A DNA stretch of 30,534 bases from assembly GCA_900660155.1 (NCBI GenBank), contig CABFPE010000434.1:413222-443755 (forward strand), given 5' to 3'. The notes beneath the pieces are model-generated. The model saw only the letters and a program-made list of their open reading frames with translations, made no database searches and was not told the DNA's origin. The number at the start of each line of letters is the position of its first letter. Position 1 is the first letter of the stretch. Source of the DNA: Hofstenia miamia. Taxonomy: Eukaryota > Xenacoelomorpha > Acoela > Hofsteniidae. This document shows, piece after piece, positions 17,951-29,064 of this stretch. The translations under genes and the position numbers were made by a program.

Positions 17951-19390
17951 TTGATTATTTGGGAAATACTTTGTTAAATGTTTGATGTCATTTTGGAGAA
18001 TTTTTGTAGCATTAAAGTCATTTACATTAGTACTTATGAGACAGGTATCGTCCGCATATTGATAAATATTACTGTTTTTTATCTGTTTCGTTATATCATT
18101 TACGTAGAGTGAGAATAGGATGGGTCAAGAACTGTGCCCTGAGGTACCCCACGGTTAGTTGTAATATATCTTGATTTTGTGCCATTAAGTATAACTCGTT
18201 GCTGTCGATTTATAAGGAAGTTCATTATCAAATTTATAGCGTTGTCATCAAAATTATAATGCATTAATTTGTCTTTCAATATGTCAAAGTTCATTGAGTT
18301 AAACGCTTTGCTCAAATCATTTATTAGAAGCAAAATTACATTTATTAGAAGCTAAATTTGATTTTATTTGCTGTGATATTGACAAAATTGCATCTTGAGT
18401 GCTAAACCCATTACGGAAACCAAATTGTTTTTTCGAAAGAATATTTTCAGATATCAAATATGCATTTATTTGATTATTTAATAATTTTTCAAATAGTTTA
18501 CTGAAAGGATGGCCAATGCAAATTGGCCTATAATTTTGTGCGTTTAGAGGATCGCCTTTTTTATATATAGGGCTTATGTCTGATTTCTTAAATATATCAG
18601 GGAATTCATTATCAATAATACATTGGTTAAATGCGAATAGAAGATGTTCACTAAAGATATGAAAATGACGTTTAATAATAAAGATTGGAAGATTATAGGA
18701 TACAGTTAATTTATTTGTGTCTAAATTTTTTATTATGGTTTCTAGTTCATTTGCATTTACGAGTCTAAAAGAAAAGCATGATTTTGCTGGGAATTTATTA
18801 ATATTTGTCTTTCTCTTATATTGGGGAAAATTGAAATTGCCAAGTTCCTAAAATGTTGCACTTAGATGGTCTATTATTCTTGTTTTTTCCGTTGTAATTT
18901 TGTTATCAATACTTAATTCGTTAATATCAGTTGAAAGTCCTTTACTTTTTCGCAAAAGTTTATGAATATATCGCCATTTTTCGTTTGTATTGCTTAGTTT
19001 ATCGAAGAACTTTTTCTGTTTTAAGGCAGATTTTTTATTTCTTAATTGTTTAATTATCTTTCATTTTTCGTAATTAGTCCAATTAGTTGTTGTTGGCTCT
19101 GTTTTAGCGAGTTCAAACAATTTTCTTTTAATACTTACTTGTTCATGTATGTCACTATCGTCAGCATTTGATAAAGCAAACTTGCACGCTTTTAATTTTA
19201 CTTTGCAGTACATGATTGGTGCCGCTTTATTAATTGCATCGTAAATTTCTTTTGAGATACAATTAATCATACAAGATCCAGATTTTATTGTGTATATGTA
19301 GTTGAACGATATGTTTTTCAAAAGTGTTTCCATTATTTCGTCTGAATAATTTAGATAATCTCTTGCATAAATTATTTTAAAATTATTGGC

Positions 19391-19872
19391 TTTGGTAGTT
19401 ATACAATATATGTTGTTGTTGTTGTTAAAACTATATTTCTCTAAAATTATACAAAAATAAAGAGTTGAATAGGCAATTTTGCTTAGAAATTTATATTTAC
19501 AAACAAATCATGTAAGATTGAGGCGTTCATTCACATATATATGAATTTCCATACATATCCTCAATCTTTCAAATGATCTATTCTTTGATCATTGCTTCTA
19601 AATATGTTCAACTAATCAAGGAAATTGTCTAATTCAGGATTTGTATCTTACTTGGGGGAATTTTTTTGCCCATTTATAGTAACTGCTTTTGGAAATCGCA
19701 AAAAGTTCCTATATTCTTGCAAGGAAATTATATGTTGCGATCTAATCGCAATAATTTAGCATAAAATAAAAAATTCTTGTGTTCCTAAAATTAAATTGAT
19801 GCTCCACGTTAGGACTCACTCTTCAAATGATATTGCATCTGTGCTTACAATCTAAAGTGGTAAAGATCATTG
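19391..19872. other. No gene seen
   Basis: AT-rich spacer between two LINE remnants. A short (TTG)n run lies at about 19410-19427. Confidence 0.4.
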
Positions 19873-20400
19873 TAAGATAAGATAAGATAAGATAAGACAT
19901 TCTTTATTCAGATAATAATTTCAATAACAAGACTGGTTACTATCTGAATAGCGTCAAGAATGATATCAAATAACTATAATATTTACAAAAGATAACAAGA
20001 CTACAAAATCTGTTCAGTTCAGACTATGTTAATTAGTTGCGCGTTATTGCATAATCTTTATTGTAAAATTTGTATCCTAGCCATGATTTACCCAAAATGA
20101 ATTTTTACTCAACATAAATGCTTTCAATTTTCTTATAAGCTTAATTGTACTCTTAATCATTTCAATTTCAGTTGGTAATCGATTCCAATTGCGAATTGCA
20201 ACATTAATAAAAGGCTGTTGCTTGACTTTGTTTTGCGAAATTTAATGCTAGTATAATTATTAGTTCTGGTATTATGTTTATGGCAAAAGTTTGGAAATGA
20301 CATTGAACTATAAAGATGTAATTGATTTGTTATTTTAAAAAATTTAATCAAAATATTTAAAACAAAAAATTTATTTGGAAACAGCATGGATGACAAAATG
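19873..20400 (-). mobile_element. LINE 3' end with (TCTTA)n tail
   Basis: On the minus strand the C-terminus of a LINE RT is recognisable (HNTRTNN...KFRKTKSS, then an NVAIRNWNRLP-like motif in another frame, so it is broken). The remnant finishes at GAATAAAGAATG followed by about five copies of TCTTA (19897-19873). Short tandem repeats at the 3' end are typical of L2/CR1-type LINEs. The tail unit differs from the (TTA)n family nearby, so this is a separate family. Confidence 0.7.
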
Positions 20401-21599
20401 TAATTTCTTGGTTTGGAGGAGTTTTTCTAACAAACATTCAATGTCCATTTTAATTGTATTGTAAATTTTTTACTAATGATTCATTTAAATTTGAAAAAAA
20501 TGTATTTGCATAATTTAGATGACTCATTACTAGGGCGAAAAAAGTAAAAAAAGTCAAAATTGAAATAAAGGTCAATTTTGTTTAAATACATTAGAAATTC
20601 AATTGTCATAATGCATATGCATACATATTTTAAAAATTTTAACGTCAAAATAAAGTCAAAATTTTACAAAATTTGGAATTATGTAAAAAATTTAAAATTT
20701 GTTTTGAGGTCAAATTTTTTGGAAAAGAAACAATGTATGAATGATTTTCATAAAATACTCTTTAAATCATGTAATACAAAACTTAACAACATTTTTAATA
20801 GCAGAGTATCTGAGAAAATTTGTGTTTTGTAATTAAATTGTAAACAAAATTTTAAAGGGAAGGAATCTTCTACTTTTAAATTTAAAACGTCATTTCCAAT
20901 TATTTAGCTTTTAAAAATATAAATTTTTTGGTTGCAAAAACATGGGAAAATATCACTGCACAATTTTTATCTCCGAAAATAGAGATAAGTTAGAGCAAAC
21001 CTTTAATTACTATATTAATATTTTGACAATATTTATAAAGATGACATTACTAAGGGTGCTCTCAATGAGGCAATAATGCAAAAGTTAGTGCAAGCCACAA
21101 ATTACTATGAATTGAATTGAACTTGTAAAATGCTTTGAGTTTGAATCAACCTTAATTTTGTATGCTTTGCCGAAAATTGAAAACTATAGATTACACGACT
21201 TAATGAATAATCGGTTCATTAAATCTTACAGAATGTGGATTGCTGAAAATAGCAAGTGTTCTGCTTCCATGGAAAAGTTATTCTCAATGTTAAAAAGCAT
21301 GCTTAAGACTATAAAAGAATGGGGAGTTCTGTATTGGTGCTTCTTAATACCTAGTTGATTATGTTTAGTATCGAACATACGAATTTTACAAAGGCTAAAA
21401 AATCCATAGGTCAACATTTTAGGTAAAAAATTACGTCTTTAAATAAAAAAAAGTCAAAATTTTTGGGTCACCGTTTCAAAATGGCCTTTCTCATGACTAA
21501 AGTATGAAATAATTGAATCATATTGGCAAAAGGTAAATGTTCAGCCATGTGTGATATTGTTTTAATACTCATTGCCATAAATTAAGTTCAAATGAGAAC
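20401..21599. other. Unassigned AT-rich stretch
   Basis: Open plus frames at 20578-20832 and 21158-21358 are Lys/Asn/Phe-rich and show no family motif. They may be remains of a transposase. Gtcaaaattt motifs near 20555 and 21453 hint at element ends, but I could not align them as inverted repeats. Confidence 0.3.
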
Positions 21600-21780
21600 G
21601 ATTAATGTCATTTGAATTAGTGACTGGTTCCTAGATAAGTGGTGATCAATTTCAAGCCTCGAAACTGCATGGTGTCGATTAGTTCCACGAATGCAAAGGA
21701 TGGCTCTTCGTAACAAAGGGAAACAATGTTTGAATGTTATCCAGTTGCAGGTTATAGAATAATCGACATGTTTTATCTTA
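21600..21780 (-). pseudogene. Piece of retroelement C-terminus, inverted relative to 24.0 kb
   Basis: The minus strand reads DYSITCNWITFKHCFPLLRR, then AILCIRGTNRHHAVSRLEID. The plus strand at 24005-24190 reads DYSITCNWIRCKFIFFLLQS then MILCIRETRRHHSISRLEVD, so both are copies of one family. This tail (NWIR-K-SF-LLRSAILCIRG-R) is known at the C-terminus of RT-bearing elements common in invertebrates. Only a fragment remains. Confidence 0.65.
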
Positions 21781-21890
21781 TAGTTTAAACAACAAAGTTG
21801 TTATAAGAATTTTTCAATGAGCAGCGATGCTCCACCCGATGCACTGAACATCAATGGCGTAACAGAGGCATGTTCGCTTTCTGTTGGTAG

Positions 21891-22541
21891 CAGAGATGGA
21901 ATCGGGTTTGCTTTAAGTTTTTAAAAGCAAAACGGGTTGAGTTTAGGTGGGGAAAAATTGTTTTTATATTTATTATTATTGTAATTTTTGTGATCATTCT
22001 AATGTTTATTATTTCGAGGACATTTTAGCTTGGTGCTAGATTGTTTACAGAACAAATAAGTTGAATTAAAAGAACTAACTCGCATCCAGAGTGCTTATAA
22101 TGATAAGAAGATGATTGTTAAATCCAAAAGTAAACTAATCATCAGCATGCATTACTTGAACGGAGAATAAAATTTAGGGTTTAGGATTGATAAATATTTT
22201 TTCGTGCATCTACTAATATTTCAGTTTGTCATGAATTAATTATCTTCTGAAATAAAAAGATTTCCATGTGAATCTGTTTTTAAAGGGGCACCTTGTCGAT
22301 TGGAGCAAAACTTCTCTTCTTGTGGACTTACTGTGACTGAAAGACGCAACTCACTGGCAGATGACACCTTAGATGCATTAGAAATACTAAATTATTTTGA
22401 ATTTTAGATACACATTTAATGAACTCTAATTTTTCTCAATTTTATACTTCTTGAAGTTTTTAAATTCGGGTTGAAATCTGGTTCAAATTTATATTTCGGG
22501 TTCGGGTCGGGTTACAAAATCTCAACCCGATTTCAACTCTG
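21891..22541 (+). mobile_element. hAT element with transposase remnant, 651 bp
   Basis: The left end is CAGAGATGGAATCGGGTT and the reversed right end is CAGAGTTGAAATCGGGTT, 16 of 18 identical. Flanks GTTGGTAG (21883-21890) and GTTATTAC (22542-22549) share 5 of 8 bases. Subterminal GGGTT/CGGGT repeats are prominent. Inside, the hAT dimerisation region of the transposase survives at 22282-22407, so this is an internally deleted autonomous element. Confidence 0.8.
22282..22407 (+). pseudogene. hAT transposase dimerisation-domain remnant
   Basis: The frame reads RLEQNFSSCGLTVTERRNSL, then ADDTLDALEILNYFEF and stop. The pattern (E)R-FS--GL---RR--L----L--L--L is the C-terminal hAT dimerisation region, close to ZBED-type transposases. 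The catalytic DDE part is absent because of internal deletion. The C-terminal stop appears natural for the family. Confidence 0.8.
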
Positions 22542-22654
22542 GTTATTACTGCTTTATTTTCTCAGTTTTATGCGCCCTTAAAGTTCTTCGACTATTAGTG
22601 GCTGCACAAGAAATGGAAACTGACCATAATATATATTAATAATAAATGCTAGGA

Positions 22655-23060
22655 CAATCAATACAGTAGTCCTGTTTTTAAAATTTATAATCTCGTCACT
22701 TCAGTCATTTTACATAATACAGTTTTTTAAGAACAATTTTGAAATTTTCAAATCAAATTATTTATTTGATGAATTTTGACACTTCATTCCACATATTTAT
22801 AGTTGCGTTTTCTTCTTGTATTTAATTTGTTTGATTACATATGTATTTAATCTTGTTTATTGATAAATTTCGCAGCAAGAAAGTCATTATGCACCATGGG
22901 TGATTATTGTTAAATACATTGAGGAAAATATTTAGGACATTTACATAGATACATCATTAACTGGATGATTATTTACTGTTACTTTGATAATTCAATTTAG
23001 TTGCATTTGAAATTTTCTTAGAAAATTTGCTTTATATCCTTGTAGAGTTTATTATCATAG
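22655..23060 (-). mobile_element. LINE 3' coding remnant, family shared with 30115-30534
   Basis: It shares blocks with the right end of the window in the same orientation: attccacatatttata, gcagcaagaaagtcatt, gtttattga-aattt and aaaatttataa-ctcg-cattcag-like ends. It therefore represents the same LINE RT C-terminus (N-W-ELP-type tail) in a more decayed state. Confidence 0.6.
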
Positions 23061-23542
23061 TTGGAATGACTTAAATTTAGAGTAGGCATTAATTTAATTT
23101 TTGCCTTGTTTGAAAATTTTTGAGAAATTATACTAACTGCTTTAATCGATATTCCCATTTTTTAATAATATAATATATTTACATTTCAAAATGCAAATGC
23201 CAGTCAAAAATAATTCCCAGTTAATTAAGGGATTCCATTTGTTTTATATGAGCGCCGTTGAAGTTGACTTATCATTGGAAGTGACAGTAGTATCACTTTG
23301 AATTAAACATAAAGAATTTAGTCTTCAAAGTGCTTATTCTGAGTATTAACTAAGTACAATTTTATGGAGTTTGATCGGCAAATCTATAAGAGAAAAATGG
23401 AAAACCTTATTCAGGCAATTGAAATGTAATATATTGTCTTTTGCGTTATCTTAGAACTAAATTGGTGTTACAAAAGGCTTGATTGAAATGATATAATTAT
23501 AATACTTTCAATGATTTTAAGATATTTTGCTTCGGTATTCTT

Positions 23543-23686
23543 TAGAATATTTTTACATTATAACTTAGTCCAAAATCTTTAAGATGTTTCGAAATGGTTG
23601 AATTTGTTTCATGTTCTTTTGTTCTTCTAATTAACTGTCGACCACAATATCCGATATAATTTTCACCACAGGTGCATAGAATTTTC
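23543..23686 (-). pseudogene. GIY-YIG endonuclease piece of a Penelope-like element
   Basis: The minus strand reads KILCTCGENYIGYCGRQLIR, then RTKEHETNSTISKHLKDFGL. This is the GIY-YIG nuclease layout found at the C-terminus of Penelope-like retroelements: C-C, YIG, GR-L--R--EH and a downstream S-ISKH. It nicks target DNA for reverse transcription. The matching RT piece lies at 24985-24840 on the same strand. The element is broken. Confidence 0.72.
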
Positions 23687-23734
23687 AAATTACACTAGAT
23701 TTATCAGACATATTAGTTCCTGATTTTGAACCCT

Positions 23735-24190
23735 TTTCTTTTAACACTTCTGATGGAGCTAGGCTAGACATCTCTGCCGTTGGATTGTGGAGTTATGGCC
23801 ATCGCACATTCTCTGATGTAAGGGTATTCAACCCTTGTGCAGCCACCAATGCTCGAAGACCTGCAGCAGAAGCTTTTAGAGCCCTAATGCAGTACCAACA
23901 GAGAGTCCTAGAAATTGAACACGTCTCATTTACACCACTGGTCTTCACTTATCTGATGGAGCAACGCCGCTCGCTGAAAAGTTTCTAAAATAGCTTTGTG
24001 GTTTAATCGCTGATAAAAGGCAGACCGACTATTCCATAACCTGCAACTGGATAAGATGCAAATTTATATTCTTCTTGTTACAAAGCATGATCCTCTGCAT
24101 TCGTGAAACTAGACGACACCATTCAATTTCCAGGCTTGAAGTTGACCACCAGCCACTACCTCAAGTGACTCTGACAGTTCTTATTTGAAA
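23735..24190 (+). pseudogene. Retroelement C-terminal piece, restriction-like endonuclease signature
   Basis: The plus strand reads DGARLDISAVGLWSYGHR, TFSDVRVFNPCAATNARRP and HVSFTPLVFT in one frame, then DYSITCNWIRCKFIF in a second. The ARLDI...FFDVRVFNP...FTPLVF block is well known from RT-bearing elements of cnidarians and other invertebrates. The D...DVRV layout suggests a PD-(D/E)XK-type nuclease (inference). It lies in opposite orientation between the two Penelope-like pieces. Broken; fragment only. Confidence 0.7.
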
Positions 24191-24404
24191 CTGATTTATT
24201 TCAATTCTGTTCCAAGATGTATAACCCTGACCGAATATTTATTTGATCAGCATTTCCTTGCTAGAGCATTTACCGGGGAATGAAACAAAAAGAATATTTG
24301 TCGTCCTTTCTGGATTTCCGAAAGAGAATTTTTTGTTGTAATATATTTTCTAGGCACTGGAATGGATTTTTGAAAGATTGATAATTATACTTAATTACGA
24401 TATG

Positions 24405-24665
24405 CCAGAAGATACAAACTCCTATATACAAAGGGTTGCACTTTCGGTCATTATTGAACTAAATGATTTGGAACCACATTCGTTTTTAGTCCTGAAGATA
24501 CTGTGATTTTAAATAAAGTTCAAGATCATCTCGATGTTAGCATTGTGGAATTAAATGATGAATTGGACGTTGCCTCATTTTACCATGTGGAAAACAAAGC
24601 TTCTTGCTGTTGGTTCTTACATGCACATTTTTTGAAACTCAATTGTATTTATGTGTTCTTTGTTT
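24405..24665 (+). other. Coding-like remnant, unidentified
   Basis: Two neighbouring plus-strand frames read MPEDTNSYIQRVALSVIIEL and SPEDTVILNKVQDHLDVSIV then ELNDELDVASFYHVENK. The composition is protein-like, but I recognise no family. It may be part of a mobile element or a host pseudogene. Confidence 0.3.
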
Positions 24666-24839
24666 GATTTGTATGTTTTTATTTTGCTTACATAAAATTT
24701 TGTTAATCTTTGATAGTATAATCTTTTTTTAAATTAAGAATACTTTAAATGACATTTGAGAATTTGAATTATAATTATGAAGTAGCTCAGTTTATTTCAG
24801 TCATAAAAGATTTTGAATTCCTCATTATTTTAACATTTA

Positions 24840-24985
24840 AGATATTAAAAATGTTGTTTTCTTCCTTTTCCATTGTGAATTGATGTTATTATCTATTAAA
24901 TTTAAATTAGTTAACATTTCTTCTGCATTTTTTTCATTGTCTACTAAAGCAAGTATGTCATACATATATCTTTAATAGAAATTGA
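24840..24985 (-). pseudogene. Reverse transcriptase piece of a Penelope-like element
   Basis: The minus strand reads RYMYDILALVDNEKNAEEML, then TNLNLIDNNINSQWKRKKT. This fits the RYVDD-I--L-----NA--ML--LN----NI-FT-E-E box of Penelope-type RTs, here decayed. Together with the GIY-YIG piece at 23.5 kb it marks an old Penelope-like element in minus orientation, interrupted by other repeats. Confidence 0.65.
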
Positions 24986-25279
24986 ATTCTATATTTTTCA
25001 AATTCAAGAATTCTATTCTATACTACAAATACATTAGTTTCTAAATTTCAAGTTTACAAAATCAACATTACAAAATAAAATAAAATACTTTAGATAAAAT
25101 CACCACGATTTACAATTTTTTAAAAAAATAATGAAATTAGATACACAACAATGATTTACAAAAAATATATATTAAAAAGTACGTGTATTTAAGTTAAAGA
25201 CACATTGAAGTTAAACTTCCTAAAATACAGATCTTCAGCATAAAAAAACAACAGATTTATTGAACGTTATGTGGAAGAA

Positions 25280-27680
25280 GCTATGAAGAGAATAGAGGAG
25301 ATGCGCCTATAGGCAGAAGACTACGTCCAACTGTTTTATTGAACCATAATGTGCCAACGACACAGGCACTATTTGCCATTTGAATTGCAACACTGATTCT
25401 TTGCATAAAGAATTCCTGAGACTAGGCCTACTTGCTGCACGCACGGATACGAGCTGCAAGTGTTTTGAGAAATTCAAAAGATTCATATCCACAATTGCTT
25501 TGAACTTCAAAGGCTATAGGTTGAAAGTCATAGTTGTCGGTATTTACTTATCTTTGTTTGCTCAGCATCTTCTTGCGCATTAAGGGGAGCATAATTGTTA
25601 ACTCTACTTGGGGCCAGAGCATCAACTGCAGTTACATTCCAAAGAAGACCTCGACCTCGATTTCATGGAACCAAAGCATTCCATCAGCTCGTGTGACGCT
25701 TAGGTGTGACAGACAATGTGATTTTAATACAGGGCCACATCAACAGAATTGAGAACTCGATTAATAACGTAATTAAGTGTGTTGTGGCGAGAGAGAGACC
25801 AGCATTCTTTTTTCAGGAAAGGCCATGTCCGATCAGAATCAAACATTGAGTCACAAATACAAGTTTCGGGCTCACAAACTTTGCTACCAAATCTCTGTTC
25901 AACAGCGACCCTGAGGCTTAGGTTTTCATTTTAAGACCTAGATTCAAAGAAGGGTAAGCACTTAACCATGCGCATGCAATTTTTCCTTGATATGCTGAAA
26001 GGCGGTTGTTCTCTTGCACATCAAAAGTGTCACTGAAACGAGGAAGCTCTGCAACATAGACAAACTTAATCCAGCTTTTTTCTTCAGTGGGTTGGTCGGG
26101 AGGGTAAGAAACAGAACTCTGACTATTCTAAATACTAAAAGCTGCTTCACCTGGACTAGTCAGCAGATGGGATTCTAATCTGTCTTCATTTATCGTGTTT
26201 TTTGCTTCTAGATCTTGACTTGCACCAAACATAATAGAAATGCCATGGTTAGCTTTGATTGAGTGTTCCTCATTCTGGCTTTGAATGCTTTCCATCAAAT
26301 ATTTTTATCATAATGAACAACATCTGCAAGCAAGGCTGTTAGAGGCAAACTGTGAGAAAATAAATGCCACGGGTGCTATGAGAGCAGTGCAAGGCAACCC
26401 TATACCACCAAGTTTTGGAGGAATTCTGGATTGAAAAAACCTGTTACGATTAAGGCAACGTTAGTAATATGTTCAAAAGTTTGAGTTATGACTCTATCAT
26501 ACTCATCTAACAGGTCACTGTTGAGAAAGCATGGAGGAGTCCACAGATAGTAAATTAGCTTTGGCAATCTTAACAATTCTTTAATAGAAACAAAGCAGTA
26601 TGAGCGTCTAGTAGTAGAAGGTTGCCTGAGAGGCGCTTGAAATCAACTGTCTTACCTTCAAGAAGTTTGCACTGGGCATTAAGACCTATAGGATAACTAA
26701 GAACTATAAGATCTTCTACTGCAATATCTTTCTTGGCTGGACATCTACTTTCAAAATCAATCAAACATTTTCGCACACAGCTCTGAGTTGGGATTTCCAA
26801 GAAAAATTAGTTCACATTTAGATGGATTTGCTTCAAGACCAATGACCCCAGAAAACTCAATGATTCTGTCTAAGTCTCTAAGGACTGTTTCTGCCTTGTC
26901 AGCAACATTACCATTATCTATGTATATGTACCAGAGATTGAGCTCGCTCAACAAACCTTCAACCTATTTGTGGATAGTATCACAAAAATGGGGTGGGCTT
27001 TCGGGATCACCCTGCTGTGCTCCGACTTCACTAGATTTGATGGAGTCACCAAAAAACAGAGATCTGTGTTCGTCATAGCAACAGGAGGTAAATGGGTAAA
27101 GTTTTGGATGATTTTTGAGAGTAGTATCCAACATTGCTTGCCAGCTTAACATGTTAAAAGCATTTTATAGTCAATTTTTAGCATAACATTGCTATCAGAA
27201 GAGTTCTTGCTGATGTATATGATCTAACAGTATGAACCGCAGCTTCTGCTCCTTTGGCAGGGTTGTAACCCAGCTGCATTTGAACAAATTCCATCTTCCT
27301 TTTAAATGCAACAAGCTTCCCAGCGCATTTAGCTATAAGACGAAGCAGTATGTTTCCTACTGTTATGGGACGGTAACCTCCTGCTTTCTTTTTAAGAGCA
27401 AACAAATTTATTCCGAAAAAAATACAATCTGATGAGCTTTGGAACCTTACCAGATAGAACTACATTAACAAATTCCGTGAGTGCAACACAAAGATTGATG
27501 TCTTCTGTTCCATTGTCCTTTGTAACTAGGTCTTTTAGGAATTGTGGTCTTAGTTGATCAGGTCCATCAGCTGAGCTTTTTGACAAGGACTGTGCTCACT
27601 AAGTAAGATTGAAACTCGGAAATTGCAATCACTTGGGGTCTGCTGCATGGGTGTTTGCTTCTCATCTCTGAAAATACATG
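25280..27680 (-). mobile_element. Non-LTR-type RT element with C-terminal nuclease, broken
   Basis: Order on the minus strand: SSADGPDQLRPQFLKDL (27586-27392), KKKAGGYRPITVGN (27405-27178), FFGDSI...GAQQGDP (27152-26964), LNLWYIYIDNG and GLEANPSKCEL (26954-26757), LDAHTALFLLKNC (26800-26570), FLNSDLLDEYDRVIT (about 26.5 kb), then TRADGM, DFQPIAFE and a QRISVAIQ-like tail (25.7-25.3 kb). The RT core and the K/RPDGMT...WD-T---T tail match a family widespread in invertebrates whose C-terminus looks like a restriction-like endonuclease. Sequence near 27.65 kb (MRSKHP-like) is also family-typical, so the copy starts about there. Several breaks; dead. Confidence 0.78.
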
Positions 27681-27691
27681 TATTTCGTCTG

Positions 27692-28060
27692 TTAGCTCAG
27701 CAGTACACTATGTTTTACATGCTTAATTATGTCATTTAGATATATTGCAAATAAAATTGGCGCTAGTAGTGTGGCTTGACGCACTCCTCGATCTGTTTTA
27801 ATATAATGAGATTTCATATTATTCATTAAAACACGCTGTTTACTATTTTCTAAGAAACTCATAAGTAATGTAATTGAATTTTGTTGAAATCCGTAATTTT
27901 TAAGTTTAATCGCCAAAATTTCAAAGTTCATTGAATTAAAAGCTTTGCTTAAGTCTAGAAGTGCTATGCAACTGGATTTATTTTGAGATTTATTTGAGGA
28001 TATTTTTTTCAGTAATTGAAATAATTGCATTACCTGTACTATGTTTAGAGCGGAAACCAT
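27692..28060 (-). pseudogene. RT palm fragment of the SGNH-2A LINE
   Basis: 122 codons: CIALLDLSKAFNSMNFEILA is the first catalytic Asp region (motif A), and TDRGVRQATLLAPILFAIYL corresponds to GVPQGS/T-L-P-LF motif B with substitutions. The catalytic YADD motif C is absent because the sequence changes to another element at about 27.69 kb. Confidence 0.85.
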
Positions 28061-28812
28061 ATTGTTTAGATTACAAGATCTTCTCAGATGTAAGGTATTG
28101 GTTGATTTGAATGTGCAATAATTTTTCGAAAAATTTACTAAAAGGGTGTGTTATTGAGATTTGCCTATAATTTTTAGCAATGAGGGGATCTCCATTTTTA
28201 TACAAAGGTGTTATGTCTGACTTTTGATTTATCTGTGCAGCGATGTAATTTAGCATGTGGGAACCAGAATTTGGAGTAAACAGTCGAATGGAACATTTTT
28301 AAGTAAATTTACCATGATCTCATCTGAGTAATTTTTGAAATACCTGTAGGAAATCGTCTTAAATTTAGGAAGCTTAACTTGAATCTTACTAGTATAAATA
28401 CAGAGTGCGTGATCACTGAAGGATTCAAGGATATAAATCTTATATATAGTTTCCGAATTGGATAAAAATAATCAATTAATGTCGTTTTTCGAGTGGGAGT
28501 TTGAGTGTTGATTATTTCTAAATTATAAATAGCGCATAATTCTTTCAATGATTTTCATAAAAATTGAAATAGTTGATGTTAAAATCACCTAATATGTTTA
28601 GTGAGTAGTTATTGCTGGGAATATCTGAAATTTCATTTCATTTAAACTTTATATACTCTACAAGAAAGTTCTTATTTGGATTATAAGTAACATTAATTAA
28701 TTCATTTTCTGAAGAATTTGTAGGTGTTTTAATTTCGATCCATAATGATTCAAAAACTGAATGATCTGATTCAAATCTTTCTTAGGTATTGGATTTAAAA
28801 CTTTTGGTACAA

Positions 28813-29064
28813 TTAGCATGAGGCCACCACCTCTACTATCCCTATTTTTTTAACAAAAACATTAAAATTTTCAAGGTCTGGATTGAACAAATTTGGATTG
28901 ATATCATTGTTTAACCAAGTTTCTGTAATAGAAAAAATTGAATTTGAGCCAAATTGAGAAGCAATTTTAAGAAAATGATTTCTATTTGAATTCAGACTTC
29001 TGGCGTTTAGATAAATATATTTAAAATTATTTTTATAACGATTCTGCAAATTCTCAAATAACAT
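28813..29064 (-). pseudogene. APE endonuclease N-terminal part of the SGNH-2A LINE
   Basis: FKYIYLNARSLNSNRNHFLK and SNSIFSITETWLNNDINPNL are the first two APE-type endonuclease motifs (N-RSL, ETW with catalytic Glu). Further motifs (GDFN, SDH) follow downstream to 28309 in changing frames. Confidence 0.85.

Larger units (their letters stand above)
17044..19390 (-). mobile_element. 5'-truncated CR1/L2-like LINE
   Basis: This non-LTR retrotransposon covers most of the reverse transcriptase and the 3' end. Reading on the minus strand: a linker region (19333-19061), fingers and palm (KKSDISPIYKKGDPL and NYRPICIGHPFSKLFEKLL near 18590-18480), DLSKAFNS...GVPQGT (18333-18100), catalytic YADD (18058-18047), then NIEKTQFIIFSPK and INYLGVEIDN to the stop (17950-17300), a 3' UTR and a (TTA)n tail at 17070-17044. 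The endonuclease is missing, so the copy is 5'-truncated. The RT frame is interrupted in several places, one next to a 17-bp direct repeat (18319-18355). It is dead as a source. The family resembles the RT of the 27.7-29.9 kb LINE (DLSKAFNSMNF shared). Confidence 0.88.

Noticed and set aside
20540-21475. AAAAAGTCAAAATT motifs at both ends of a 0.9-kb block taken as a possible DNA transposon.
   Set aside because: The motifs are direct, AT-rich and simple. No terminal inverted repeat or target duplication could be aligned.
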